Program-made: the position numbers and the translations under genes | The notes under the pieces: model-generated | Database searches by the model: none | The model's input: the letters and a program-made list of their open reading frames with translations, nothing else | Told to the model about the DNA's origin: nothing | Source: Blastobasis lacticolella | Lineage: Eukaryota > Arthropoda > Insecta > Lepidoptera > Blastobasidae | Length of the DNA: 64,000 bases | Assembly (NCBI GenBank): GCA_905147135.1 | Contig: LR990043.1 | Span: 10,327,057 to 10,391,056, forward strand | Reading direction: 5' to 3' | In this document: positions 34,111 to 46,800 of the stretch, piece after piece | Layout of the letters: the number at the start of each line of letters is the position of its first letter | Position numbering within the stretch: the stretch's first letter is position 1

Positions 34111-37100
34111 GCGTAGAAATTAACGGGCTTCGATAACATATTATCTTCTCGTTATCAAAGTCGAAATTTTTTGTTTGCATGTATCGCGTGTTGGCTGTGT
34201 GGTGTAAGGCAGAGTAGTGTAGTACCGACCCCCGTTTCGAGGCAAAAGATCTAGAGACGCCGTAGGCTGGAAAATGGACAAGAGCGTTTTCCATTGTTAT
34301 ATTTATAACACTGCGATCTCCAACTCGCCTCCCAAGCGTGATACATACTTTACAAACTCACTTTGAAATGATTTCGTCGCCGCCATTATAATCTTCCATC
34401 AAAATTAGCGAAAAGAGCAAGAATACTAAAGAACATTTTAGTATATTAGTCATCATCATAATTGGCTGCCATGTTACACGAAATATATCTCTGTGCCTCT
34501 CAGCCGTATAATACAGAAACCACTCGTTCTAACATTTAACTCATTCATTTAGTTGATTAATACGAAGGGTATTTTCGCTCCCAATGAAAGCGGCGCGACG
34601 TTACCTGTAATGAGTTCTTTTGGTACATATTTATCAATTAAATGTCTACCAAATAAATTCTACTTGTTCCTCAGCACACAAGTAAATTAATTACATCTGT
34701 GAACACCTGCACGTCGAGTTACCGGAGTTAGATAATTTAACTTAACGCATTTAGAAACTTTCCTAAATAAATTGGTGCGACATGTTACATCCAAACACGT
34801 GTAATTTAGTTTGGTTTCGGAGACAGGAGTTCATACTCTTATAATTGTGAAATTGTGTACGTTTTTAATGTGTGAAAATGTGGGTAGAGGGTGATGAGAA
34901 TATTGGAGGTGTAAGTGGAAGCGGTGGCGGAGCGTGGGCAGATCGATCACTCGCCGCCGCCGCCGCGACACTGCGCTAATCGCTCTGTTATCGCGCCGTA
35001 ACGCGACCCGCCAAACTCGATCACCGCTGAAAACGTTGACATGTTGCCGAAAAAATATTTCATTAAAAATAATAATGAAAAGCCGCCGCACCAATTTGCG
35101 CAGCAATTGGCCGCAGCCAATAAATTCACGCCACCTTATCGGCGTCTCTGTAACGAACTCGTACGTTCAGTTTTTAAAATTGACCATTAAGGAAGCTTAC
35201 GTTCGAGCAAGCTCTACAAATGAGTTCATAAAGTAGAAACTTCGATAGTCTATTTTAGAGCGTAGTAGGTAATTGAAGTCAGAATTTAGTTTTACTACAA
35301 TCTATTGGCTAAACGGAATCAAAGAGGTGATTGAATAAATACTGGTCATTTATTACAGGCCGTCGGCAGCCAGGCTTCCGTTAAAATATTGTCTGTCATA
35401 GCCGGACCAAAAGCTCAATTTACATTATTCGAGAATCCTCATATTCCGGGACGTTAATTCTCTCCGGACGTCTATAACAAAACCTGACCGTTTTGCTCGT
35501 GAATAATGGACGCAATTAAAAAGGTTTGCACAGAATTATTTTCCCGTACAGCAACACCTTAGCGTTATATTAATTATGAGACATTATATTGCGTGCCCAA
35601 CGTAATGGTTATTGTTAATGGTGGTGATTATTTTAATATTTGCACTGATTGCATGGGAAATTTAATCCTTCAGTTGTGGTAAAAAATTAGATGATATAAT
35701 GGATCATAAAACAAATTAGGGTATAAACCTTCATTCATGTCCACCTACAGCTACAACTCATAGTATTATTTACTTACCACCACTTTACATAGAAGTAAAA
35801 TGATTGCTTGTTTAAGAAATTGAAATTATTATAATTTGATACACAAAAACACAGCAACAACTGACCAAGTTGCCCATATTAATGACGAAGTACGGTACCG
35901 ACGCCGCCGGCCGGACGCTTCAAAGCCCAAACTTTACGATTTTGTTTTCCAAAGTTGGCGTGTCGCTTGTCAGTCTCCCGTGTTTAGATAGGCATCGGGG
36001 TGGTTTCGTCAAAAAACCCGTCGAACGGTCAACGGGGACGTGATGGTATCTGCGCGCGGGCGGCACAAAGCTTGCGCGCGTCACGCCGTGATTGATGGGA
36101 GGCCCCTCTTTGTGGCGCTCGGCCGCAAAGCCCGCCAACAAAAATCAGCTTACGGTAACCGGAGAATATTATGCGTCGTATATGATTCCCCCAAGCCTCT
36201 TATTTCCTGCCCTGCGGGTCTATCTTATGGGAGGTGGAAATAATAACGAAGGCTAGCTAAAATTATATGGTGAAAAAATGTAATGTTTAAAAAATTACTT
36301 GCGAAATGTCTTTTTTTCTCTGACGATTGCTTTTGATTTTATTTTCTGATACGCTTCGGCTCTGACTGACATGATTTGCATTGACACTAATTGCTTTATT
36401 CTAAACGAGACCGAAATATCAGAGATTACAATCTAACTATACCTCAATTATAATATATTTAAAGACAAGGTAGAAAGAAATATTGTTTAGTACTTACCTA
36501 ATAAAAAATCGAATCTAAGGAAATTTTATGCGTATCAGTCGAGGTTATGCCTTAATCTTTCTCTGATAAGGGCTTATGAGGCCGACGCACCTGTTGCAAT
36601 GATTAATTGAAGTGTCAGGCAGGTATGGGCCGGGCTACCTGTGCCGGTAATTACGTAATCCGAAACACATAGGGGACACTTTGACTAAACTACCCGCATT
36701 TGCCGATGCTCCTCACCCCTAGTTTAACTTTGCTTCAACTTAAATTGAGCCTGTTTCGGGTTATCAACACCTTTGGACAAGAGAAATAAATGTTAGGCGT
36801 GTCTTATTCATAAAATATTACTAGCGTAACCACGTTTGACGGTGGCAGGTAATTAGGTTTCATTGTACGACGATTCAAATATACAAGCAGTTAGATTTGG
36901 AATAGAATATGTAGCTAATGAAATGGAGAGAACAGCACAATGCTCGGAAAACGGTGTTTTGTTAGAGCCTGCAACGAAAACGGCAAATTTCGTTTAGAAC
37001 TGCGACGCTGTTGTCGTGTTTGTATTCCATTAAATTATACCGACGACGGCGGCGGGTCAGGTCTGTTAGGCAAACAGTCCCGCTACCTACTTCATTGCGA

Positions 37101-37494
37101 CCCATCTTACGGCGCCCATATTTGATTAAAATGGAGATTTTGTGTATGTAAACATAAAATATTTTTATGAGGCCAATTTTATAAAATACCAAATTTTGGT
37201 TGCAGGTCTAACCTAATGATTGGTTTCATACGGGCCGGCGATGTAACGACAAAATGAGTCGGGTGAGTTTTTTCATAAATTTCTTGTTAGTGCATACGTA
37301 GGTGTAACCCCCGTAAATAACAAGTAAAATGACATCATGATAAAGCTGCAATATATATATTCTTCCGACCGATTTCGGCCATGGCGACCACTTCGACCCC
37401 TAATCGTATCGGCGGCACGAAGATGGCTTGCATAGCCTTTCTTAGCGGTAAACTCCCGTGCACGGTGGGCAAATCAGTTTGACATTTACAAAGT
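34111..37494. other. Region upstream of neuroligin with two further GC islets
   Basis: GC-richer blocks lie at 34890-35130 (including gccgccgccgccgcgac, and attggccgcagccaat, a palindromic CCAAT pair) and 35895-36140. No coding exon with proper splice signals was found. Non-coding 5' exons of neuroligin may lie here or further upstream, but the sequence alone does not fix them. Confidence 0.4.
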
Positions 37495-37503
37495 TATATA
37501 TAA
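37495..37503 (+). promoter_or_regulatory. TATA-like sequence
   Basis: tatatataa lies about 195 bases upstream of the neuroligin ATG, next to the GC-rich 5' leader. It would place transcription start near 37525-37535, which would include the upstream ORFs described below. Such words are frequent in AT-rich DNA, so this is only a candidate. Confidence 0.25.
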
Positions 37504-37591
37504 CGGTTGTGAGCTACAAAAGCACTTGTACGTAGTAAAATATAGCTGATGGGCAGTAGCGGCGCGCGCGCGGGAGGGCGTCCGCGTGGTG

Positions 37592-37645
37592 ATGGGCGCG
37601 CGGCGCGCGTGGCGGCGCCCGCGCAGGCGCCCCCGGGCCGCGTGA
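37592..37645 (+). CDS. Upstream ORF 1, 17 codons
   Basis: ATG at 37592 opens 17 codons (M-G-A-R-R-A-W-R-R-P-R-R-R-P-R-A-A) and stops at TGA 37643-37645. The last base of that stop is the first base of the ATG of the next upstream ORF (TGATG). Translation is not proven. It depends on the mRNA including this part of the leader. An earlier ATG at 37549, also within a TGATG, reads in the frame of upstream ORF 2. Confidence 0.35.
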   Translation: MGARRAWRRPRRRPRAA

Positions 37646-37698
37646 TGGTCGCCGTCGCGCTCGCGCCCGCGCCCGCGCCTGCGCCCGCGCCCGCGTGA
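37645..37698 (+). CDS. Upstream ORF 2, 17 codons, overlaps the main start
   Basis: ATG at 37645 opens 17 codons of mostly Ala-Pro (M-V-A-V-A-L-A-P-A-P...) and ends at TGA 37696-37698, sharing one base with the neuroligin ATG at 37698. ATGs at 37592, 37645 and 37698 are spaced exactly 53 bases apart. A longer version starting at ATG 37549 ends at the same stop. The arrangement suits termination-reinitiation control, which is inferred and not shown. Confidence 0.4.
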   Translation: MVAVALAPAPAPAPAPA

Positions 37699-37888
37699 TG
37701 CGCACGGTGCGCGCCGCGCTCTCCGCGTGGCTCGTTTGCTGCGCGGCCGCGCTCTCCGCGCACAAGTATAGCACGCGCGTCGTGCGCACCAAGTACGGCC
37801 CCCTACGCGGCATCGTCGTGCACGCGCATCCGCAGGTGGAAGCGTACCTCGGCGTGCCCTACGCCACGCCGCCCCTCGGCAGCCTCAG
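37698..37888 (+). CDS. Neuroligin coding exon 1
   Basis: Encodes residues 1-63 and two bases of 64. The start is the first ATG giving a signal peptide (M-R-T-V-R-A-A-L-S-A-W-L-V-C-C, then A-A-A-L-S-A), followed by the mature start and the family block L-G-V-P-Y-A-T-P-P-L-G. Donor is cag/gtgagg. The exon is extremely GC-rich compared with its intron. Confidence 0.9.
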
Positions 37889-40800
37889 GTGAGGACACTT
37901 GGAATATTTCATTTTAAACTTATATATATTATTTCATAAAAAAATGTATGGTTAAACTGTAAAACAAATCTAAATGCGCTGGTGGAGGACGCTGGCATTC
38001 GTAAGACCGTCTTTGACACGTGGTGTCGGTAGCAAGCGCTGTGAGTCGTTTCTTGTGCCTCACAGCACATGCTGAGTGGGTACCATTTGCGCTAGCCGCT
38101 GCGGCACCGACAGTGTCATGGGAGACTACAATATATTGTCTTAATTAAGATATTTTAAATGTTAATGTGTCCGTTGTCTGTAATTGTAACTGTTATTGTG
38201 TCGTGGTGTGCTATGTGTAATAAATGTATTTTCTTTCTTTCTGACTAGAACGGTTGCCAACGTATAACGTTATGACTACGCGTATCGAAATAACGTAGAC
38301 CTTACAAAACTGGCTACCTATATTTTTGACGTGGAATATTTCCATAACAATATAAACCGTTTCATATCTCAGAGCTACTGCAATACAGATAACCGTTAGG
38401 TCTATGCTGATTGTTTGTGTGTAATTTTTCATATTGTTTTTTATGATTCACGAAATCAGGCTCGCGAGCTTGCATTGAATTCGCACCCCTTCTAACCTGT
38501 TAATCAACTCGTAACGGCATGTAACACCGCCTGTCGAGTACTTCAGGCTGTTTTTATGGGTGTTTCAATTTACTCATGAACGTAGAATTGTACTGCAATG
38601 AACTTTTACACATAAGTATTCATTATATATGATTCATAATGTAGGAGTTTCGGTGGCCTAATGGTGATGGGGTCCGACTCGTACGTCGATTGACTCTTTT
38701 CTGGTTTTGTACAGGCATGCTCCATCATCGGCCGCATCGTCATTTACCACTGAGTGAGACAGCGGTCAAATGCCTGGCTAGTCTAACTATATAAAAATTA
38801 TGTACATTAGTTGAACACTAACTTATGCTCTTACAATAAGGGAAAACATCGTGATGAAACGTGCACATTCAGGCGACTGAATGTGTAACCAGGATCCAAT
38901 AGAGGTCATAAAATAGAGGTCAGATGTCAGTCGCTCCACTGTCATTACAGTGTCGTTACATTAGGTCATTACCTAATCTGCCAAATCCTGTATCATGGTC
39001 AAGGCGGACCCCGGGCCCTCACTTGCGAGAGTACAATCGGGACATTACCACCACGATTACGTATGATGACAGTGACATAACTTGGCGCGTGGGAATAAAA
39101 CGAACTGATTTTACTCATTAGATGTGACAACAAAATAGAACGTAGAAGGTGTCGCTATCTTATACTGGATTTGTAATTTTACTCACTCAAACTACAAATC
39201 AACGACAGCTGCTCAAAATAACCGGTTGCGGCCGCACTAACAGGTGGCTTGCTTAGTGTCTAGCTAATGGCGTAGTAAAATTAAAGTTATATTCGCAGTG
39301 CAGCCAACTACAAATATTCTACAACTTTACCTTCGCAACTCACTAGGCTCTAAGCGCTAAGCAAGCCTCTCAATGCAGTCGTATCCTAGTACCTAAGGCA
39401 ACTCGCCCTCTGGCAGCCCATTTACTACTTGCTGGGCGCTAATGAGCTTATTACATTTGGCTAAATCAGTTGTCTAAATTCAGAAGCAAAAAATGTGGCA
39501 GCGCATTTACTCGCCAGGTTTTAGGCGCTAAGCAGGTTACCTGTCGATGTAATCATAGTTTACCGCTGCCCTGTCCACGTCAGATATATGCCGCCGGTGA
39601 CACCGTCGCAGTGGCGCACGACGCGGCTGGCCGACGCCGCGGGCGCGGCCTGCCCGCAGGCGCCGCCGGCCGCCGCGCCGCGCGAGGACGCCTTGCTGCT
39701 GCACCCGCGCGCACGCATCAAACAGTTGGAGCGGCTAAGGCCGGTGCTGGCGAACCAGAGCGAGGACTGCCTCTACGTCAACCTTTACGTGCCTGTTAAC
39801 GGTTGGTCTTTATAAACATAAGTTAAAACAAAGCCGCTTCCCGCCGTCTGTATCTATGTTCACTTATATGTTTTAAACTACGCAACTAATTTTAATGCGG
39901 TTTTCAACAATAGATAGAGTGATGAACCTTCAAGAGGAAGGTTCATAAGCAAGAAAAAAGGGTAGGCGTACGCGAGCAAAGTCGCGCCGAGTCCACTAGT
40001 ACATTAACATAAGTTAAAACGATAACATAAACAATCCAATTACAATAACTTCGTCTACATTCATAACTCATATGGAGTATTGTTCCCATCTTTGGGCCGG
40101 CGAAACTGCCGACCTGCTTAATCCTTTGGACTCCGTACAGAGACGCGCCGTACGAATTGTCGACGATCCCATACAAACAAGCAAGTTAGAACCACTGGCT
40201 AACCGAAGGGACTTTGGCTCCCTGTGTGTGTTCTATCGGCTGTACAATGGGGAGTGTTCCGAGGAACTTTTCGATCTGGTGCCCACAGCACAATTCCGCC
40301 ATCGCACCACCCGCCGTGGGCTGGGTACTCATCCCCACTACGTAGACCCTCTGTTGGTCACCACGCGAAGGTTCGAAAGAACGTTTCTCGCTCGTACGAT
40401 TCGGATGTGGAATGAGCTCCCAGCCACAGTGTTTCCTTTGGACTATGACATGGGATCGTTCAAGAGGTATATTAGAGGTCTCTTTAGAGGCGGGCAACGC
40501 ATTGGTGACTCCCCTGGTGTTGCTGATGTCCATAGGCGGCGGTGACCACTTTCCATCAGGTGGCCCGCTTGCCTGTTTGTCTGCTAAGTAACATAAAAAA
40601 AAAAAAAAAATAACTCGTCCGCTTTCTAAATTAATTGTGGCATTTAATATATAAATAAAGCATTAACATTTTTATGATACCCAAAAATAAACCACAAAAA
40701 CGAAATTCAACTAAATATCTAACGAACTTTGTAAGTGATCCATTTCCCTTACTCGTTAGCTTACAATTCCTAACAATCTAAACGGATTTTTATTAATAGC

Positions 40801-43800
40801 GATCGCCAACGTCAACCAAAAAGCCTAAAAAGAAAATGTTTTCCTAAAAGGACTTTTTTAAAAGCAAGCTTGTGGGAAACTCGGTTATACCGAATATCAT
40901 CTCTTCCTTAAGCAAGAAGCTTAGGGAAGAGATGATATTCGGTTTAGAAATGATTACAGCGCACGTACAGTGCTTGTACAGATACCTAAGTTGGTGCGTG
41001 GCACAATAACTTCAGAGAGGCCGTTATTAGAACACTAATACAGCCTAAGTACAAGATAACGGTTAACGCTTATTACTTTTGATTAAAATTGTCGACACTC
41101 GGCTTGGAAACAATCATTAACTAAGTAGCAAGGTGCTCGCGTCGTTTGTATGATAAATCATCAAAACTTCTTTTCCTCCACGTGAAAACTTTTCGCAGAG
41201 CCATTTTGTTGATTAAAGTAAACGAATACATTCTCTAAATTAACCTACACGTGCCTGTCAACGGTTGCCTCGTATTATGAAGGTAATCAAGAGTCAACTT
41301 AAAATATAACAAGCCCAACAGCTGCAGAAGACGTGAAACGGTTTTTGGAATAATTCGGTTGTCTGTTATATATTGAAGCAAAACCTATTGAAGACGTCGC
41401 GTTAAAGTCGTTTTTATCATGAGCTTTTTATCGAAGCTTGACGATTTCCTTTTATTACAAAAGATATAAGTTGCTCATTCTTTTGTTTGCAATATAAAAA
41501 ATCACAGTATAAATTTCGTTATATTTCCTGGAATATTTCCACCAATTAAGCCCGGGAAAGCGGATAAAACAGATCTAGGTAATTAAAAATTAATCTACTT
41601 ATTCTTAAGAAAATAATTGTCGGTTAGCAGGCTGTGCTATTTTTTTATCTTGACAGCCCATCGTCCCGGAAGGAATGCTAGCGAAATATGAAGTGGGGCT
41701 TATTGTGTAGTAATTGGTGTTTTAATTACAGTTATATCTGATGTCTGGGTGGAACAATAACATCGACATAATGGGCCGGCTGCTCGCGCCGCGCCGCTGC
41801 CTCGTTAATCCTTGCCAGCGACTTATTCATAATTTATTCACGTCATTTCGTAGCTAATTCAGTGTCCGTTTAATAAACCCCTCCTTTAATGTTCCACAAC
41901 TAACATTATTTAAATGTACGTACACTGATTTCTTGTTGGCGTTTTCGTGTGGCTGTTAGCGATTTTGTATAGTTAACTTTTAAAAAGACTAACTAAAATG
42001 GATGTTGGAAAAAGCGGAGTTTGAAAAATGGTTAGCATAAAAGCGGACGAATAAAAATATAACATATGAAATCTAGACGAGAGCAGCACACAGAGCAGAG
42101 CCGGCGCAAGCAAATCTGAATAACATTGACGATGTTAATTCAAATAACGATTAATTTGTTTACCGTCATCAAATAAACGCTAAATGGGCTGAATTCTAAG
42201 AAGTAATCCTTGATTGACGCTTGTTTGTCTGTGAAGGAGTGACTTAGGATAACAAACGTAATAATTATGTTATGAATAAATAACACTCGCAATGGTAACT
42301 CGTATTGTTAATGACTATCTTTTCACGCAGTACACAAAGTAAAAACATTTTAGTACCGAGAAAGTAAAGAATAGTTACGGACCACTTAGAATATTGCATT
42401 GTAACCCTTATGCTAATTCTCTGGACAGGGGTTGTACTTATAAAGGGCAAGGAGAATGATCGTAGAGTAAGGCAAACAGCGGCGTGTGGACGGAGGGCTA
42501 ATACTTTGCAGATGTTTACACAGGTAGCATTTATACTACCTACGCTAAGTATGTGACTATATGCTTCTCTGAATTTTCAGCTCTGAAAATGCTCCTAATG
42601 GTATGGGTGTGGTAATATGGACCATGCTGGCAATATGGTCTCCGTTTTATACGTTTATTATGTATAGCGTAATTTAGTCAATAAGTTTCTGCAATGCTGC
42701 GTTTACTCATGTAAAATTATAGCACACGTCTAGAATGTTGTTTAAAAATTGTGAGAGATGTTTCTGTTACTTTTAAGTATGTCTACTTGATAAAGAATGT
42801 TTTTCATGAAGTACTGTGCTTTCTAGTGTATAATAATAGCATAGGCAGAGACGGTTCATATGCTTCAAAGATGTTAAGTAGGCGCCGGATATTAAAATCT
42901 AAGGACTGCGAAAGGCAATTTCCTTAACTCTTCAGTTTATTTATACCTACTTGTACGATTTATGAGAAAGTGTTTATTTAGTTAAAATACGTCAAAATAA
43001 ATATTATATAAATACACAATAAGCTCCGACATCTGCTAAATATAGCTTGGTGTGGACTTGTGGAGTACCTACTCGTAGCTATTTAGTAGCAGGTGCTACG
43101 GAGCTGCTACGTGTGAGTACTACGATATAACATGGTTTTATAATATTCCTATTACAGTTTGATTCGATATTTCTTAATTGTATTAAAATGGTAATACGGA
43201 CCATGCTAGCAATATGATCCCCTTTTATACGTCTATCATGTATAGCGTAATTTTGTCAATATGTTTCTGTAGTCATGTGTTTACTATGTAATTTGTGTAA
43301 CTTTGTTTTTCCGTCAGTGGTAACGATGACTGAAAAATGTTTTTAATAGTAATTTAACCATAGAGAAAACTTTGTATAAATTATTTATTATTTATATGAT
43401 TTTCTTTTCCAATTCTTGAAAAGCACTTAGCGCTTCTTTATAAGATTGTTTTAAGAACCTTCTTTTGTATTTTACATCAATACCGTTGTTTTGTATTTAG
43501 TTTTGCGAACGAAAATGTCCTGTAAGTAGAAACTACCTATTCCAACGTCCAACATAAACACCTATACGGTAATGTAGCTTACATTCGCAGCGAGTCTTCT
43601 TTATACAGCTATAACAGTAAATAACTATGTTGTTGTTACGCATGTTAGTTTTTACGATGGCGGAGCGGAAGCGGGCACTTAGTGGAAAGGCGAGGGGAGA
43701 GGCAGCGGGGTGGGGGCCGAGGCCTCAATTCCGTAGTGCATTGCAGTGCATCCTGCCCCCTGCAAGCAGTGCGGAAGTGAGGCTGAGGCACCCCAGAGCG

Positions 43801-46800
43801 ACACCTCCGAGTGATGCGCCCGCGCCGTGTATCTACACCTACAGCGACGCACCACGGAATAAAATGATGAAATTTATAAAATGAACAACGCACCACGGAA
43901 TATCGGGACTGATACGATGTATGGTTTCTAAGTAAGAACTGTGTTTAGTGATGTGAAGAAGAGATGTTTATTTCATGTGAGTGGCTGGTTGTGTAATGAT
44001 ATTGGCTCATTAAGGCATGTTGTGAAAATGAAAATCTGTGAACACGTATTTATTGGCCTGAAGAGGCCTTTCTCGGTCGCCAGGAAAACAACCATAAAAA
44101 TCTTGTCATTTATTTACAAATTATAAACTTGTATTTGTGAACATACATTATCCGTCTTATTAACAAATATTGTTCATACGTTGATCAAGCGTTGATCGCT
44201 CGTTGAGTGTATGACTATACAAGGCTTATGTCTAAATACTTTTGACATATGCAACAAACTTCTCTGACTCGGTGACAACGTTGCTGTTGTTGTAATTGGC
44301 GACATATCAAAACTGCGACACTTATTTATTTATTTAACATTTTATTGAACATTAGCAGTATAATTATCACAGATTCAGCAAGATTATAACAAGTACAAGG
44401 GCGGTCTTATCGTCAATAGCGATTTCTTCCAGACAACCATTTACATGGATCTATATCCATGTAAATGGTACCTCCACTATTGGAGGTAGGAAAGCAAAAA
44501 AAAAACTAGTAGGCAATGTACATTAGAGATTCGATATAGTAGTTACAATCACCATACAGTGAAGAAATGCAATAAATATACTATAAAAAGAACAAAAAAA
44601 AATACAAATATATTAAACTAAACAAAAACAATACTAATTAAAATCCAAAACCGCTATACAAGACACAGACGATAAAATCATATTATATGTTCAGGGTATA
44701 AAGGAGATGACCCTTCAATCTTCTTTTGAACATACTCGGCAAATCCGAACATCTCACCTCACGGGGAAGCGCATTCCACAGGCGCACCGACTGTACGGTA
44801 AAGGAATTATCATAGAAGCTTGTCACATGATGGGGCATTACCAACGTCGCCACCGAAGCCACTGTAGCCGAGCACGACACTCCGACACATGATCAAACTT
44901 GCGAAGGCCGCAAATACATTTAATAAAGTAGTTTAGTTTTAGCTTTGGCCACCGGGTCAGATTTATTATAATAAGTTCATGGGAGATATACAGGGCTTCT
45001 GTCAAGTTATACACACGTCACCACAAACTTATGTATTTGACTAGGTAACCAACTAATTGCGTGATAAATGATTGCAAATAACTTTAATATTACAATAAAT
45101 AATTTGTTTTGAGGTAATGAAGGATGACGGTCACATATGTGATTTGTCTATAACTAAAACAATGGCCCTATATAGTCAAAAGATTATAATAATATTTGAG
45201 TCCTTCGTGCTATCTATGTGAATTTTTGAGAAGCTGTTCTTATAAACATTTCATTGAAATATAATTTGGCGGCAATACTAAATTCAACAACAGCGACCCC
45301 GTCATTGGGCCAGATAAGTTTGTACACACGCCATGTGACTAAAGACGAATACAGACGGTCAACGCTTGTTGATCAATACTTTTTTTTAAGTGAGACAGTA
45401 CTTCAATAATATATATGTTTGAAGAGATGAACAAATATTTTGTAATGTGTGAGTTTCATACTATATATTTTTTAATGACATTTATGTGTAAGATATTTGA
45501 TTACTTGTTTAAAAATCCCACGGGACGCTGTATCAATATGTCGCTTTATAAAATGTACCTAATTTCCCTAGGTGAGCTTTCCCCAACGTTACTTGCAATT
45601 ACCTTGTGAACAGATAGAGAAAGATATTATTAATAGATGGATAAAATAACTAATACTATACGTACAGTATACCATTATTGAATATCAAAATCCAATTAAT
45701 TTGTTCCTGGATTACAAAGATTGATAACCCTTTATTAAAATCCTTTGTTATACGTATATTTTTAGAGTAAAATTATACGCGAATTCTGTCATTATTCAAC
45801 ACTGAAATATAAAAAAAAATATCCAATAACTCATTATTCCTTTGATGGTTACAAAACGTTGTCTTTACACGTGAAAAGGCAAGCCATATTTTTTCATTGT
45901 TTTCTCTCTCTACAATATTAGAATTCAATCTAGCGCTGTCGCCGGCATTCGTCTCAATCACGGGCGCCGCGTGTGGCGCCATTCCCGGAATCGGCTCCAC
46001 ATGTCCCACTTAACTACATCGCTCTACGTACTGCGGCTGGGACTCTCCAAATAACCTAATACAAAATATCAACACTCATTTCCTTATATAAACGATGTGA
46101 ATACAAAATCAGAGTCATAAAGGGTGCTCAATAGCAAAACAAAAGGTGTGATTGAATTGTTGCGCTTTTGTTTTGATCGGGTTCGCCTCGTTCCATCATG
46201 ATGCTGACTCTGCCTAACCGGGAAAATCTTTACCAGTTCGTTATTTGGACGTTTTAAGAATTTGACAGTTAATTTATTCGGATGGATTACGGACAACGTT
46301 AGATAGTAGCCTCCTCTGATTGAAAATTATTTCCTGAAATAATCTTCCGGTTTGAAGGATAAGGTGACTACAAGCGTGTAGGTGCCACACATTGGCATGC
46401 ACTTGCAGTTTTATGGGCGACAGTAACCACTTTCGATCAAGGTTGCCTGCTCGTTTCTCACAAGTTTATAAAATACAGCCAACCTGTGAAGCAGTGACGT
46501 AAAACTGCCACTTTACGGTCGTAACTAAAGCAAACCATTTAGCTCAAAACAAAATGCTGGTACTATAGTGCGATAGTGAACCTAATGGAGGAACTACTAT
46601 TTCAGTTGAAGGTTTAATTGCAGCTAATTCTACTTCAGAATTGGCGGAAAAATTCCGTGCTTACTATTACAGTTATCACACGTACAAGCAAACACTATTA
46701 TTTTTACACCCGACGAAAAGAGAGGGTAGTTATAAGTTTGACTTGCGTATACTTTCAATGAATTAGTGTGTCTCTCTGCTCCTGAAGTAGTTTTCTTAAT

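Larger units (their letters stand above)
37889..39583 (+). other. Neuroligin intron 1
   Basis: 1.7-kb intron starting gtgagg and ending cag. It holds a LINE tail (37972-38245) and SINE copy 3 with a nested insertion (38641-39060). The remainder is AT-rich with no further feature recognised. Confidence 0.85.

Noticed and set aside
41242..41263. Alternative neuroligin exon in intron 2
   Set aside because: An in-frame stop lies two codons before the similar segment and no convincing acceptor precedes it. It is better explained as a decayed duplication.
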